From assembly GCF_027706725.1 (NCBI RefSeq), contig NZ_JAQFWQ010000009.1, forward strand, positions 39,506 to 103,505: a stretch of DNA of 64,000 nt. The letters are read 5' to 3'. The stretch is from Nocardiopsis endophytica (lineage in GTDB: Bacteria; Actinomycetota; Actinomycetes; Streptosporangiales; Streptosporangiaceae). The notes beneath the pieces are model-generated. The model was not told the DNA's origin. It saw nothing but the letters and a program-made list of their open reading frames with translations, and made no database searches. A program made the position numbers and the translations under genes. Shown piece by piece: positions 51,659-58,483 of this stretch (the first letter of the stretch is position 1; the number at the start of each line of letters is the position of its first letter).

Positions 51659-51991
51659 ATGATCGCAACGAAGAGCGCATTCGGCGCCGTGTCCGGCACG
51701 GCCCCGCGCTTCATGGTGCTCTCCGCCGATGAGTGGGGCACCGAGCGCGGCGTGCAGTTCGGCCGTACCGCCTATTCCGCCCGTAGCGGCCTCGACGTGT
51801 CCTTCGCCGTCGGCGGCGCCAAGCGCCTCCGCGACCTGAAGGCCGGCCTGATCCAGGCCGACGTCAAGGCGGCGATCACGGGAGGAGTGCGTCCGGTCCA
51901 GGCCGAACGCGGACTGCCCGGGTTCGTTCACGCAGCAACCCCGCGCCCGCAGGGCGCAGTGGGGGCGTGTCCATGGAGTAGACCGGCGTAG
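51659..51991 (+). CDS. Upstream ORF in the whiB7 leader, 110 aa
   Basis: MIATKSAFGAVSGTAPRFMV begins the product; GVQFGRTAYSARSGLDVSFA and GGAKRLRDLKAGLIQADVKA follow. The first 80 codons show normal third-position G/C and look coding; the last 30 (from about 51890) are less convincing. A strong AGGAGGTG lies 10 nt upstream of the ATG. No family recognised and no membrane segment. Its place between a WhiB7-type promoter and a terminator suggests that its translation controls read-through into whiB7. It may also be an independent small protein. Confidence 0.6.
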   Translation: MIATKSAFGAVSGTAPRFMVLSADEWGTERGVQFGRTAYSARSGLDVSFAVGGAKRLRDLKAGLIQADVKAAITGGVRPVQAERGLPGFVHAATPRPQGAVGACPWSRPA

Positions 51992-52012
51992 ATTACGCCG
52001 AGCGAGTCTTCC

Positions 52013-52045
52013 ATGGCCGCGGCCCCGCACAGGGGCCGCGGCCAT
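52013..52045 (+). terminator. Intrinsic terminator hairpin in the whiB7 leader
   Basis: ATGGCCGCGGCCCC pairs perfectly with GGGGCCGCGGCCAT across the loop GCACA, followed by ATTCGTCT. It lies 21 nt downstream of the uORF stop and 138 nt upstream of whiB7. Confidence 0.75.
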
Positions 52046-52182
52046 ATTCGTCTCCGCGGAACCGGTCCCCGCCCCGAGGGCGGAGCCCGATCTCCGCGGC
52101 GCGGCAACCAGGCACCGGCCCCGGATCGCAAGATCCGACCGTCGAAGTCGCAACGCGTAGACGAAAGATCAGGAGGACACCG

Positions 52183-52461
52183 ATGCTCGCGTCGGTCCTG
52201 GAGACTCCGTGGCTCGGTGAGGCCGAGGTTCCCTGCCGGAGGGAGCCCGACCTCTTCTTCGCCGAGGCACCGGCCGATGTCGAGGCGGCCAAGGCCGTCT
52301 GCCAGAGCTGCCCCTTCCGGGAGCAGTGCCTGTCGGACGCCCTTGAGCGCCGCGAGCCGTGGGGGGTCTGGGGCGGCGAACTGCTCGTCGCCGGAAAGGT
52401 CGTCCCGCGCAAGCGTCCGCGGGGCCGCCCCCGCAAGCACCCGCAGCCCGTCGCGGCCTGA
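52183..52461 (+). CDS. whiB7: WhiB7 (WblC) antibiotic-resistance regulator
   Basis: A 92-residue Fe-S transcription factor. The four cluster cysteines are C18, C40, C43 and C49 (CQSCPFREQC). The WhiB turn GVWGG is at 61-65, and the C-terminal AT-hook RGRPRK at 80-85 identifies the WhiB7 class. WhiB7 activates resistance genes after ribosome-targeting antibiotics or amino-acid stress. ATG at 52183 follows AGGAGG. Its location just after uvrD2 is conserved in actinobacteria (Rv3197A). A 57-codon ORF follows 76 nt later, before a terminator. Confidence 0.95.
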   Translation: MLASVLETPWLGEAEVPCRREPDLFFAEAPADVEAAKAVCQSCPFREQCLSDALERREPWGVWGGELLVAGKVVPRKRPRGRPRKHPQPVAA

Positions 52462-52537
52462 CCGCGCGGCGCGGACGCCCCCGCACCCCACGCCCCGACA
52501 TCCCGGTTCACACCGAATCCGAGAGGAAGCCGTACCC

Positions 52538-52711
52538 GTGCTGAACGAACTCATGGCCGCCATGAAGACCGCCCCGCAGACCGAGGACGACACCGCCCAG
52601 CGCGACCGCGAACGCCGCAGGCTCTCGGCCCGGCAACTGCGGGCCGAGATGCGCGAACACGCCCGCATGGAGCGCGCGCTCATGGAAATAGGGTGGTCGC
52701 GCCTGTGTTGA
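52538..52711 (+). CDS. Small helical protein downstream of whiB7
   Basis: A 57-residue charged protein, MLNELMAAMKTAPQTEDDTA then a run RRLSARQLRAEMREHARMER, probably one amphipathic or coiled helix. GTG at 52538 has GAGAGGAAG about 8 nt upstream. Codon use fits the genome. It ends 16 nt before a 14 bp terminator hairpin, so it may be co-transcribed with whiB7. Family not recognised. Confidence 0.55.
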   Translation: MLNELMAAMKTAPQTEDDTAQRDRERRRLSARQLRAEMREHARMERALMEIGWSRLC

Positions 52712-52727
52712 CGGCGCGACGGCACTC

Positions 52728-52766
52728 GCCGGAGGCCGGCGTCCCACCGGGGCGCCGGCCTCCGGC
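52728..52766 (+). terminator. Terminator after the whiB7 unit
   Basis: GCCGGAGGCCGGCG pairs perfectly with CGCCGGCCTCCGGC across an 11 nt loop. Confidence 0.8.
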
Positions 52767-52863
52767 CGTTCCGGAGCGGACCCAGCGGCCCGACCAGGGG
52801 ATCGGTCGGGCCGCATCCCTAAAAATGCGCAATCTCCCCCTGTGGTACGAGTCAACTCTGGGA

Positions 52864-52876
52864 TACCGTGACGTTG
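52864..52876 (+). promoter_or_regulatory. -10 element placed for a leaderless transcript
   Basis: TACCGT at 52864-52869 ends 6 nt before the GTG start at 52876. There is no Shine-Dalgarno. Confidence 0.4.
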
Positions 52877-53436
52877 TGCCTCAGAACACAGAGATCGAGG
52901 TACGGCGGAGTGCCCGCCGCAGGCGGACGGTGTCCGCCTACCGCGACGGGAACAAGACGGTCGTCCTCGTCCCCGCCACGTTCTCCCGCGCCGAGGAGAA
53001 GCGCTGGGTGAGCCGGATGCTGGACCGGCTCGAGGCCAGAGAGGAGCGCCGCCGTCCCGGCGACGCCGCGCTGCACGAGCGCGCCGTGGAGCTCGCGGAG
53101 CGCTACCTGGACGGGCTGGTCGCCCCGGACAGCGTGCGCTGGGTGGACAACCAGAACACCCGCTGGGGGTCGTGCACCCCCGACACCGGTGCGATCCGCC
53201 TCTCGCGACGGCTGTCGGGCATGCCCTCGTGGGTGGTGGACTACGTGCTCGTCCACGAGCTGGTCCACCTGGTGATCCCGCACCACGGCCCCGAGTTCTG
53301 GGAGATGGTGCACCGCTACCCCAAGGCCGAGCGGGCCCGGGGGTACCTCGAAGGCGTCAGTGCCGCCTCCCGCCTGGCCGACGGCGGGAGCGCGGAGGAG
53401 TCCGCGCCCGAAGAGGACGACGTCATCGGCGAATGA
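52876..53436 (+). CDS. YgjP/DUF45-type M48 metallopeptidase-like protein
   Basis: A 186-residue zinc metalloprotease-like protein. The core is VRWVDNQNTRWGSCTPDTGA followed by the zinc motif VLVHELVHLVIPHHGPEFWE (HELxH plus a downstream His/Glu). This is the YgjP-like (DUF45, WLM-related) family. The N-terminal part EIEVRRSARRRRTVSAYRDG is the usual beta region. GTG at 52876 is taken because the conserved domain begins there. The tail is acidic. Substrate unknown. Confidence 0.88.
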   Translation: MPQNTEIEVRRSARRRRTVSAYRDGNKTVVLVPATFSRAEEKRWVSRMLDRLEAREERRRPGDAALHERAVELAERYLDGLVAPDSVRWVDNQNTRWGSCTPDTGAIRLSRRLSGMPSWVVDYVLVHELVHLVIPHHGPEFWEMVHRYPKAERARGYLEGVSAASRLADGGSAEESAPEEDDVIGE

Positions 53437-53644
53437 CCGTCCCGTAGGGCCCGGCCCCGCCCAGGCGCGGGACACCGCGCCGCACCCGCCTCTTCCGCGC
53501 CCGGCCCTCCTCACACGGTGGAGCCGCTCCGCGGCGCAGCGTGGTCCCCGCCTCTTTTTGGTGGCGACGTTCCGTATCCGCAGGTCACCTGTGTGTGGCG
53601 GCGGGGGTGGGGCGGGACGGCGGAATCCGCCCGTCTTCGGGGGA

Positions 53645-53673
53645 TTGACGCGCCCGAGACGCGAAATTACCTT
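53645..53673 (+). promoter_or_regulatory. Housekeeping-type promoter of the secreted-protein gene
   Basis: TTGACG at 53645-53650, 17 nt spacer, TACCTT at 53668-53673. This is a good HrdB/SigA-type match. Transcription would start near 53680. Confidence 0.65.
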
Positions 53674-53681
53674 CGCGTAAA

Positions 53682-53694
53682 TTACCGGCGGTAA
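53682..53694. promoter_or_regulatory. Palindromic operator-like site TTACCGGCGGTAA
   Basis: TTACC and GGTAA are inverted around GGC, directly over the predicted transcription start. The half site CCGGCGGTAAC is repeated in tandem (about 53685 and 53698), and another ATTACC lies at 53667. A repressor site is plausible; the binding protein is unknown. Confidence 0.5.
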
Positions 53695-53730
53695 CACCCG
53701 GCGGTAACCCCGCACCCGAAGGTAGGTACC

Positions 53731-54216
53731 GTGTCCCGTATCTCCCCCAGACCCGTCGCCGTCGTCCTGGGCACCCTGGCCCTGACCGGCCTGGCCGCCT
53801 CGCCCGCCGCGGCGGCGGAGGGCGCCCTGGACGGCACGATCTCGGCCGAGGGCCAGTCGTGCTCCTGGACCGACGGGGTCACCAGCGACCAGGCCCCCAA
53901 CGCCCTGACCGTCGACCGCACCACGATCAACCCGTCCGGAACCGGGAACCTGTCCTGTGACGGCGACACCACCGCCACCCTCAACAACGACCCGAACGTG
54001 ACCTTCGACGACGCCGCGGGCACCCTCACCGTCGACGTGCTGGACATCTCCGTGTCGGTCCTCGGCGTCACCTGCCGCTACGAGGGGGCCGGCGTGTCGG
54101 CCCAGCGCGACGGCGACACCCGCACCTACACCACCAGCACCGAGATCCCCCTCGCCGAGGGCGGCTTCCTGTGCCCCGACCCCGCGTCGGTGACCGCCTC
54201 CCTCACCTTCCGCTGA
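53731..54216 (+). CDS. Small secreted protein, function unknown
   Basis: A 161-residue exported protein. Residues 1-29 are a Sec signal peptide (PVAVVLGTLALTGLAASPAA, cleavage near AAA-EGA). The mature part is about 130 residues, Thr/Asp-rich, predicted all-beta, with four cysteines in EGQSCSW, NLSCDG, VTCRYEG and FLCPDP that could form two disulfides. GTG at 53731 with GAAGGTAGGT upstream. It has its own promoter and an operator-like palindrome. Family not recognised. Confidence 0.75.
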   Translation: MSRISPRPVAVVLGTLALTGLAASPAAAAEGALDGTISAEGQSCSWTDGVTSDQAPNALTVDRTTINPSGTGNLSCDGDTTATLNNDPNVTFDDAAGTLTVDVLDISVSVLGVTCRYEGAGVSAQRDGDTRTYTTSTEIPLAEGGFLCPDPASVTASLTFR

Positions 54217-54386
54217 TCCCCGCCCCCGCCCGGGCGCCCTGACCGCGGTCCGGCGGTCGGCCCCGGGCGGCCACGGAAAGTGACGGGGGCGCCGCGTCCG
54301 ATGACCGCTCCCGGCGCCCCCGTCACGCAGGTCCCCCCGCTTCCAGGTCCCCCGGCCGCCCGTGCGGACGGGCCGGTGCGCCCGGC

Positions 54387-54448
54387 GTCGATCTCGGGGA
54401 AAACGACGCTACCGGGCCGCCTGTAGGGGCGCTTCTCCCGAGATCAAC
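54387..54448. repeat. 62 bp palindromic repeat, copy 3 (complete)
   Basis: Starts GTCGATCTCGGGGAAAACG and ends GCTTCTCCCGAGATCAAC; the centre GACGCTACCGGGCCGC matches copy 1. Its right arm supplies the TGA stop codon (54446-54444, minus strand) of the Nudix gene. Confidence 0.9.
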
Positions 54449-55004
54449 GACGCAGGGGCGGCCGCGCGCGCACCTTCTCGGAGGCGGCGGCGAACAGGGC
54501 CCGGCAGGCGTCGTCCGTCGGATCGGGGATGCCGTCCACCGGGAACCAGCCCAGGTCGTCGGACTCCTCCGGGTCGATGGTCAGCACGGCGCCGTCGGGG
54601 GCCACCGCGGCGAACTGCACGTCCAGGTGCCAGGTGCCGCCGCAGCAGCCGACACGGTGGCGGTCCAGCCGCACCGGGTCCGGCAGCACCTCGACCCCGC
54701 GGATGCCGCTCTCCTCCTCGGCCTCGCGCAGGGCCGCGCCCGCCAGGGTGGTGTCGCCCTCCTCGAAGTGGCCGCCGGTCTGCAGCCACAGGCCGACCTT
54801 GCCGTGCAGCGTCAGCACGCCCTTGGACCCGGTCGGGTCGAGCACGGCGGCGCTGGCGGTCAGGTGCCCGGCCGCGCACGTCCGGCTCAGGGCGCCGGGG
54901 TGGGCGTCCATGTGCGCCAGGTAGGACCGGCGCAGCTCCTCGTTGTGCGCGTCGGGCGCGGACCAGGCCTCCAGCACGGACCTGACGTCGTCGGCCAGGC
55001 TCAT
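54444..55004 (-). CDS. Nudix hydrolase
   Basis: A 186-residue Nudix protein. The box is TGGHFEEGDTTLAGAALREA followed by EEESGI, a full GX5EX7REUXEEXGU match. HVDVQFAAVAP-like strands (WHLDVQFAAVAPDG) and EESDDLGWFPVDGIP follow. Substrate unknown. ATG at 55004 overlaps the stop of the upstream DUF2342 gene. The stop codon lies inside palindromic repeat copy 3, so the last few residues (PPLRR) were probably set by that insertion. Confidence 0.9.
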   Translation of the reverse strand: MSLADDVRSVLEAWSAPDAHNEELRRSYLAHMDAHPGALSRTCAAGHLTASAAVLDPTGSKGVLTLHGKVGLWLQTGGHFEEGDTTLAGAALREAEEESGIRGVEVLPDPVRLDRHRVGCCGGTWHLDVQFAAVAPDGAVLTIDPEESDDLGWFPVDGIPDPTDDACRALFAAASEKVRARPPLRR

Positions 55005-56467
55005 GCGCCCCCGTCCCCGTCGCTCTTGCGGCCCTCGCCGCCGTCCGTGCCGTCCCCGGTGTCCGTGCCGCCTGTGCCGTCCCCGCCGTCCGCGTCCCGC
55101 CCGCGGTCCCCGTCGGAGCCGGAGCCCAGGTCCCCGGTCAGCCGGGAGATGTCCAGGTCGAGGTCGCCGTCGGCGGCGCGCCCGGACACGAACGCGTCCG
55201 GGTCGTCCAGGTCGTCGCCGGAGGGCATCAGGTCCGGGTGCTCCCAGACCGCGTCGCGCCCCTCGGCGCCGCGCGCCTCGGTCAGGGCGGTCCACAGCCG
55301 GGCCGCCTCGCGCTGGCGGCGCGGGCGCAGCTCCAGCCCGACCAGGGTGGCGAAGGTGTGCTCGGCGGGGCCGCCGGTGGCCCGGCGCCGCCGGATCGCC
55401 TCGGCCAGCGAGGCGGACTGCGGCAGGCGGTCGCGCACCGCGTCGTCCACGACCACCGAGACCCACCCCTCGATCAGCGCGATCGCCGTCTCCAGGCGGG
55501 CCAGCGACGCCTTCTGCTGCGGGGTGTCCTGGGGCTGCAGCAGCCCCTCCCCGCCGGACAGCGCCTCCTGGAGGGCCTCGGGGTCGGACAGGTCGATGCC
55601 GCCGAGCCGCTCCTCCAGCGCGCTCATGTCGAAGGACATCCCGGCCGCGTACTCCTCGATGAGGCCGAGCACGTGGGCGCGCAGCCACGGCACGTGCGCG
55701 TACAGCCGGTGCACCGCCGCCTCGCGGGCGGCCAGGTACAGCCGCACCTCCTCCTCGGGCACGCCCAGGCCCTCGCCGAAGCCCTCGACGCCGGCCGGGA
55801 TGAGCGCGGCGCGCCCCTCCCCGGCCAGCGGCAGGCCGATGTCGGTGGAGCCGACGACCTCTCCGGCCAGCTCACCGATGGCCTGCCCGGCCTGCTGGCC
55901 CACGAGCATGCCGCCCATCTGGCGCACCATGCCCATCAGCGGCCCGGCGACCGACTGCATCTCCTCGGGCATGTTGGCGCCCATCGACTCCACGATGCGG
56001 GAGGTGAGCGGGTCGCACAGCCGGGTCCAGGTGGGCATGGTGCGCTCCACCCACTCCGAGCGGCTCCAGGCCTGCGAGGTCTGGACGCCGGACGGCAGCG
56101 GCGTCGCGCCGTCCAGCCACAGGTCGGCCAGGCGCAGCGCCTCGGAGACCTTGGCCGAGTCGACGGGCGAGACGCTGGCGTCCCCCTTCTGGGAGACGGT
56201 GTGCCGGGCGATGTTCTTGGCCATGTCCCAGTTGACGCCGCCCGGCGACGCCTGCTGGGCGCCGGGGGCGGGCTGGGCGGCCATCATGTCGGCGAACTGG
56301 CGCAGCATCTGCGCCATCTGCTGCGGGTCGCCCAGCGGGAACCCGCCGGGCATCCCCGGGCCCTCCCCGCCTGGGCCGCCGCTCCCGGAGCCGGAGTCGC
56401 CCGAGCCGCGACCCGACTCGTCGTCGGGGTCGTTGGGCATGCTGAAACCAAATGGCAGGTCGCTCAC
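55001..56467 (-). CDS. DUF2342 zinc-metalloprotease-like protein
   Basis: A 488-residue protein of the actinobacterial DUF2342 family (M. tuberculosis Rv3195). Blocks include DPQQMAQMLRQFADMMAAQP, TWTRLCDPLTSRIVESMGAN, VEGFGEGLGVPEEEVRLYLA and the candidate metal site AVHRLYAHVPWLRAHVLGLI. The N-terminal 45 residues are Gly/Ser-rich. The last 90 residues are an Asp/Gly-rich tail with DGDGG-like repeats. GTG at 56467 starts it. It is coupled (ATGA) to the Nudix gene. Protease activity is a family annotation and is not shown by the sequence. Confidence 0.85.
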   Translation of the reverse strand: MSDLPFGFSMPNDPDDESGRGSGDSGSGSGGPGGEGPGMPGGFPLGDPQQMAQMLRQFADMMAAQPAPGAQQASPGGVNWDMAKNIARHTVSQKGDASVSPVDSAKVSEALRLADLWLDGATPLPSGVQTSQAWSRSEWVERTMPTWTRLCDPLTSRIVESMGANMPEEMQSVAGPLMGMVRQMGGMLVGQQAGQAIGELAGEVVGSTDIGLPLAGEGRAALIPAGVEGFGEGLGVPEEEVRLYLAAREAAVHRLYAHVPWLRAHVLGLIEEYAAGMSFDMSALEERLGGIDLSDPEALQEALSGGEGLLQPQDTPQQKASLARLETAIALIEGWVSVVVDDAVRDRLPQSASLAEAIRRRRATGGPAEHTFATLVGLELRPRRQREAARLWTALTEARGAEGRDAVWEHPDLMPSGDDLDDPDAFVSGRAADGDLDLDISRLTGDLGSGSDGDRGRDADGGDGTGGTDTGDGTDGGEGRKSDGDGGA

Positions 56468-56528
56468 GATCAGACCTCAGGCAGGATAGGAATGTCTCCA
56501 CTGTCACGTTAGCTGGGAGCAGGCCGGA

Positions 56529-57683
56529 GTGAGTACCCGAAACAGCCAGGTTCGCCCTGAGCACAGTCCGCGGGGTGATGGGCCGGTGGTGGCCGTGACA
56601 GGGGCCGCCGCCGGTGCCGGCCGGCTGCTGGTGGAACGACTGGGGGCCGCCGCCGGTTCCGCGGAGGGGCCGTGGGGCCTGCCCGCGCCCGGGCGGGTCG
56701 TGGCCCTGGACGCCGGACCGGCCCCCGAGGACCTGCCCGCCGGGGTGGAGTGGCGCTCGGCCGACGTGTGCGACCCGGCCCTGGCCTCCCGGCTGCGCGG
56801 GGTGGACGTGCTGGTGCACGCCGACACCGACCGCTCGGCCGACACGCCGCGCCGGGAGCGGCGCGCCCGCGCGGTGCGGGCCGCCCAGACCGTGCTCACC
56901 GCGGCCGCCGCCGAGCGCGTGCCGCAGGCCGTCCTGGTGACCGGGACCGCCGTCTACGGCGCCGCCCCGGACAACCCGGTGCCCCTGCCCGAGGACGCGC
57001 CGGTGCGCACCGAGGGCGCCGACGGGCTGGCCGGGGACTTCGCCGAGGTGGAGGAGGTGGGCGAGCGGGCCCGCCGCGCCCACCCCGGGCTGTCGGTGGC
57101 GGTGGTGCGCCCGGCGCCGCTGGTCGGCCCGGGCCTGGACACGGTGGTCGGGCGGCACTTCGCCGCGCCCCGGCTGATCTCGGTCAAGGGGGTGGAGCAG
57201 CGCTGGCAGTTCTGCCACGTGGAGGACCTGGCCTCGGCGCTGGAGCTGGTCGCCCTGGGAGGGGCGGGCGGCGGCGACACCGCCCTGGCGGTGGGCTGCG
57301 ACGGCTCGCTCGGCCAGGAGGAGGCCGAGGAGATCACCGGCCTGCGCCGGTTCGAGGTGCCGCCGGGCATCGCCTTCGGCGCCACCGGCCGCCTGCACCG
57401 CGCCGGGATCACCCCGGCCGCCGCAGGCGACCTCAAGCACCTGGTGTACCCGTGCGTGGTGGACTGCGCCGCGCTGCGCGAGGCCGGGTGGAAGCCGTCC
57501 TACGGCAACGCCGAGGCCCTTCGCGAGCTGGTGGAGGAGGAGGGCGAGGCCACCGCGATCGTCGGCCGCCGCCTGGGCCGCAAGGAGGCCGCGGTCACCG
57601 CGGCCGGCGCCGCGGGCGCCGCCGTGGCCGCGATCGGCACCGCGGCGGCCGTCCGCCACCTGCGCAAGCGCCGGAAGTCCTGA
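56529..57683 (+). CDS. NAD-dependent epimerase/dehydratase-like (extended SDR) protein
   Basis: A 384-residue extended SDR-fold protein. The glycine motif VVAVTGAAAGAGRLLVERLG, the DVCDPALASRLRGVDVLVH segment and VLVTGTAVYGAAPDNPVPLP fit the family; the usual YxxxK is not apparent near TAVYG, so the active site may be altered. The last 35 residues contain an Ala/Gly hydrophobic helix (AVTAAGAAGAAVAAIGTAAA) and a basic end, suggesting membrane association. GTG at 56529 follows CCGGAGT. It is divergent from the DUF2342 gene. Confidence 0.8.
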   Translation: MSTRNSQVRPEHSPRGDGPVVAVTGAAAGAGRLLVERLGAAAGSAEGPWGLPAPGRVVALDAGPAPEDLPAGVEWRSADVCDPALASRLRGVDVLVHADTDRSADTPRRERRARAVRAAQTVLTAAAAERVPQAVLVTGTAVYGAAPDNPVPLPEDAPVRTEGADGLAGDFAEVEEVGERARRAHPGLSVAVVRPAPLVGPGLDTVVGRHFAAPRLISVKGVEQRWQFCHVEDLASALELVALGGAGGGDTALAVGCDGSLGQEEAEEITGLRRFEVPPGIAFGATGRLHRAGITPAAAGDLKHLVYPCVVDCAALREAGWKPSYGNAEALRELVEEEGEATAIVGRRLGRKEAAVTAAGAAGAAVAAIGTAAAVRHLRKRRKS

Positions 57684-57982
57684 ACCGGGCCCACGGGGCG
57701 TGGCCGGACCCGGACGGCCGCATCCGGACCGGGAGGGGGGACCATGGGAGCATCCCCTCCGCGGGGGAGGGGCGCCGCCCGCGAACGTGCAACGGAACGT
57801 GCAAAGGCATGGACCACACGCCCGTGCAGTGGTCTAATGCGGGAACCACTTCACCACGGGGACGCGGGGAGCGAGGGCGATGGGGGACCGCAGGCCGGGT
57901 CGTAGAGGTCTCCAAGGTACCGCCGTCCACCCTGTGAGCTGCTTGGACGTTCCTCCTGCCGTCGTAGGGCGTTGATACGGTC

Positions 57983-58426
57983 ATGCATGTGGAAGCCATC
58001 ACTCTCGTAGGACTGCGCGACACCCCGATCACCATCGACGAGGTCGTCTCGGCCGTCGGCGACCCCCGGGCGGGCGGGACCGCCTTCTTCGTGGGCACCG
58101 TCCGCGACCACGACCACGGGCGGGGCGTCACCGGGCTGGCCTACTCGGCCCACCCGACCGCCGAGGCCGAGATGCGCCGGGTCATGGAGAAGGTCGTGGC
58201 CGACACCTCCCGCGACGGCCGGCCGGTGTGGCGGGTCGCCGCCCTGCACCGCGTCGGCGACCTGGAGATCGGCGACAACGCGGTGGTGGTCGCCGCCGCG
58301 GCGGCGCACCGCGCCGAGGCCTTCGACGCGTGCCGCAGGCTCATCGACGACATCAAGGCCGAGGTCCCCATCTGGAAGCACCAGCGCTTCACCGAGGGCG
58401 ACGCCGAATGGGTGGGCGCCTGCTGA
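57983..58426 (+). CDS. moaE: Molybdopterin synthase catalytic subunit MoaE
   Basis: A 147-residue MoaE. Landmarks are GGTAFFVGTVRDHDHGRGVT, LAYSAHPTAEAEMRRVMEKV, LHRVGDLEIGDNAVVVAAAA, and the catalytic-lysine region DDIKAEVPIWKHQRF. With MoaD it forms molybdopterin from precursor Z. ATG at 57983. No other Moa gene is adjacent; moeZ lies 33 kb away. Confidence 0.93.
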   Translation: MHVEAITLVGLRDTPITIDEVVSAVGDPRAGGTAFFVGTVRDHDHGRGVTGLAYSAHPTAEAEMRRVMEKVVADTSRDGRPVWRVAALHRVGDLEIGDNAVVVAAAAAHRAEAFDACRRLIDDIKAEVPIWKHQRFTEGDAEWVGAC

Positions 58427-58470
58427 CCCGGGCCGCGGCACGCCGGAGGCATCCGCCCCGCCTAGGGCCG

Positions 58471-58483
58471 TAGTCTGGTCACC
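58471..58483 (+). promoter_or_regulatory. -10 element placed for a leaderless transcript
   Basis: TAGTCT at 58471-58476 ends 7 nt before the ATG at 58484, without a Shine-Dalgarno. Confidence 0.45.

Larger units (their letters stand above)
51591..52182 (+). promoter_or_regulatory. whiB7 5' leader (attenuator)
   Basis: About 590 nt from the predicted start of transcription to the whiB7 ATG. In order: a small hairpin CGCGGC-GAGA-GCCGCG (51613-51628), an AGGAGGTG ribosome site (51641-51648), a 110-codon upstream ORF, a 14 bp terminator hairpin (52013-52045) 21 nt past its stop, and a second hairpin CCGCCC-CGA-GGGCGG near 52067-52081. Known whiB7/wblC leaders work by uORF-dependent attenuation. 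An alternative -10 (TAGATT, 51989-51994) could give a short leader. Confidence 0.6.

Noticed and set aside
51646..51732. Short alternative uORF from GTG at 51646 in the whiB7 leader
   Set aside because: Its start codon overlaps the AGGAGGTG ribosome site, leaving no spacing. The ATG at 51659 fits the site far better.
51967..51981. Four-codon uORF GTG-TCC-ATG-GAG-TAG before whiB7
   Set aside because: Only a weak purine tract precedes it, and it lies inside the end of the longer uORF. It was kept as a possibility but not annotated.
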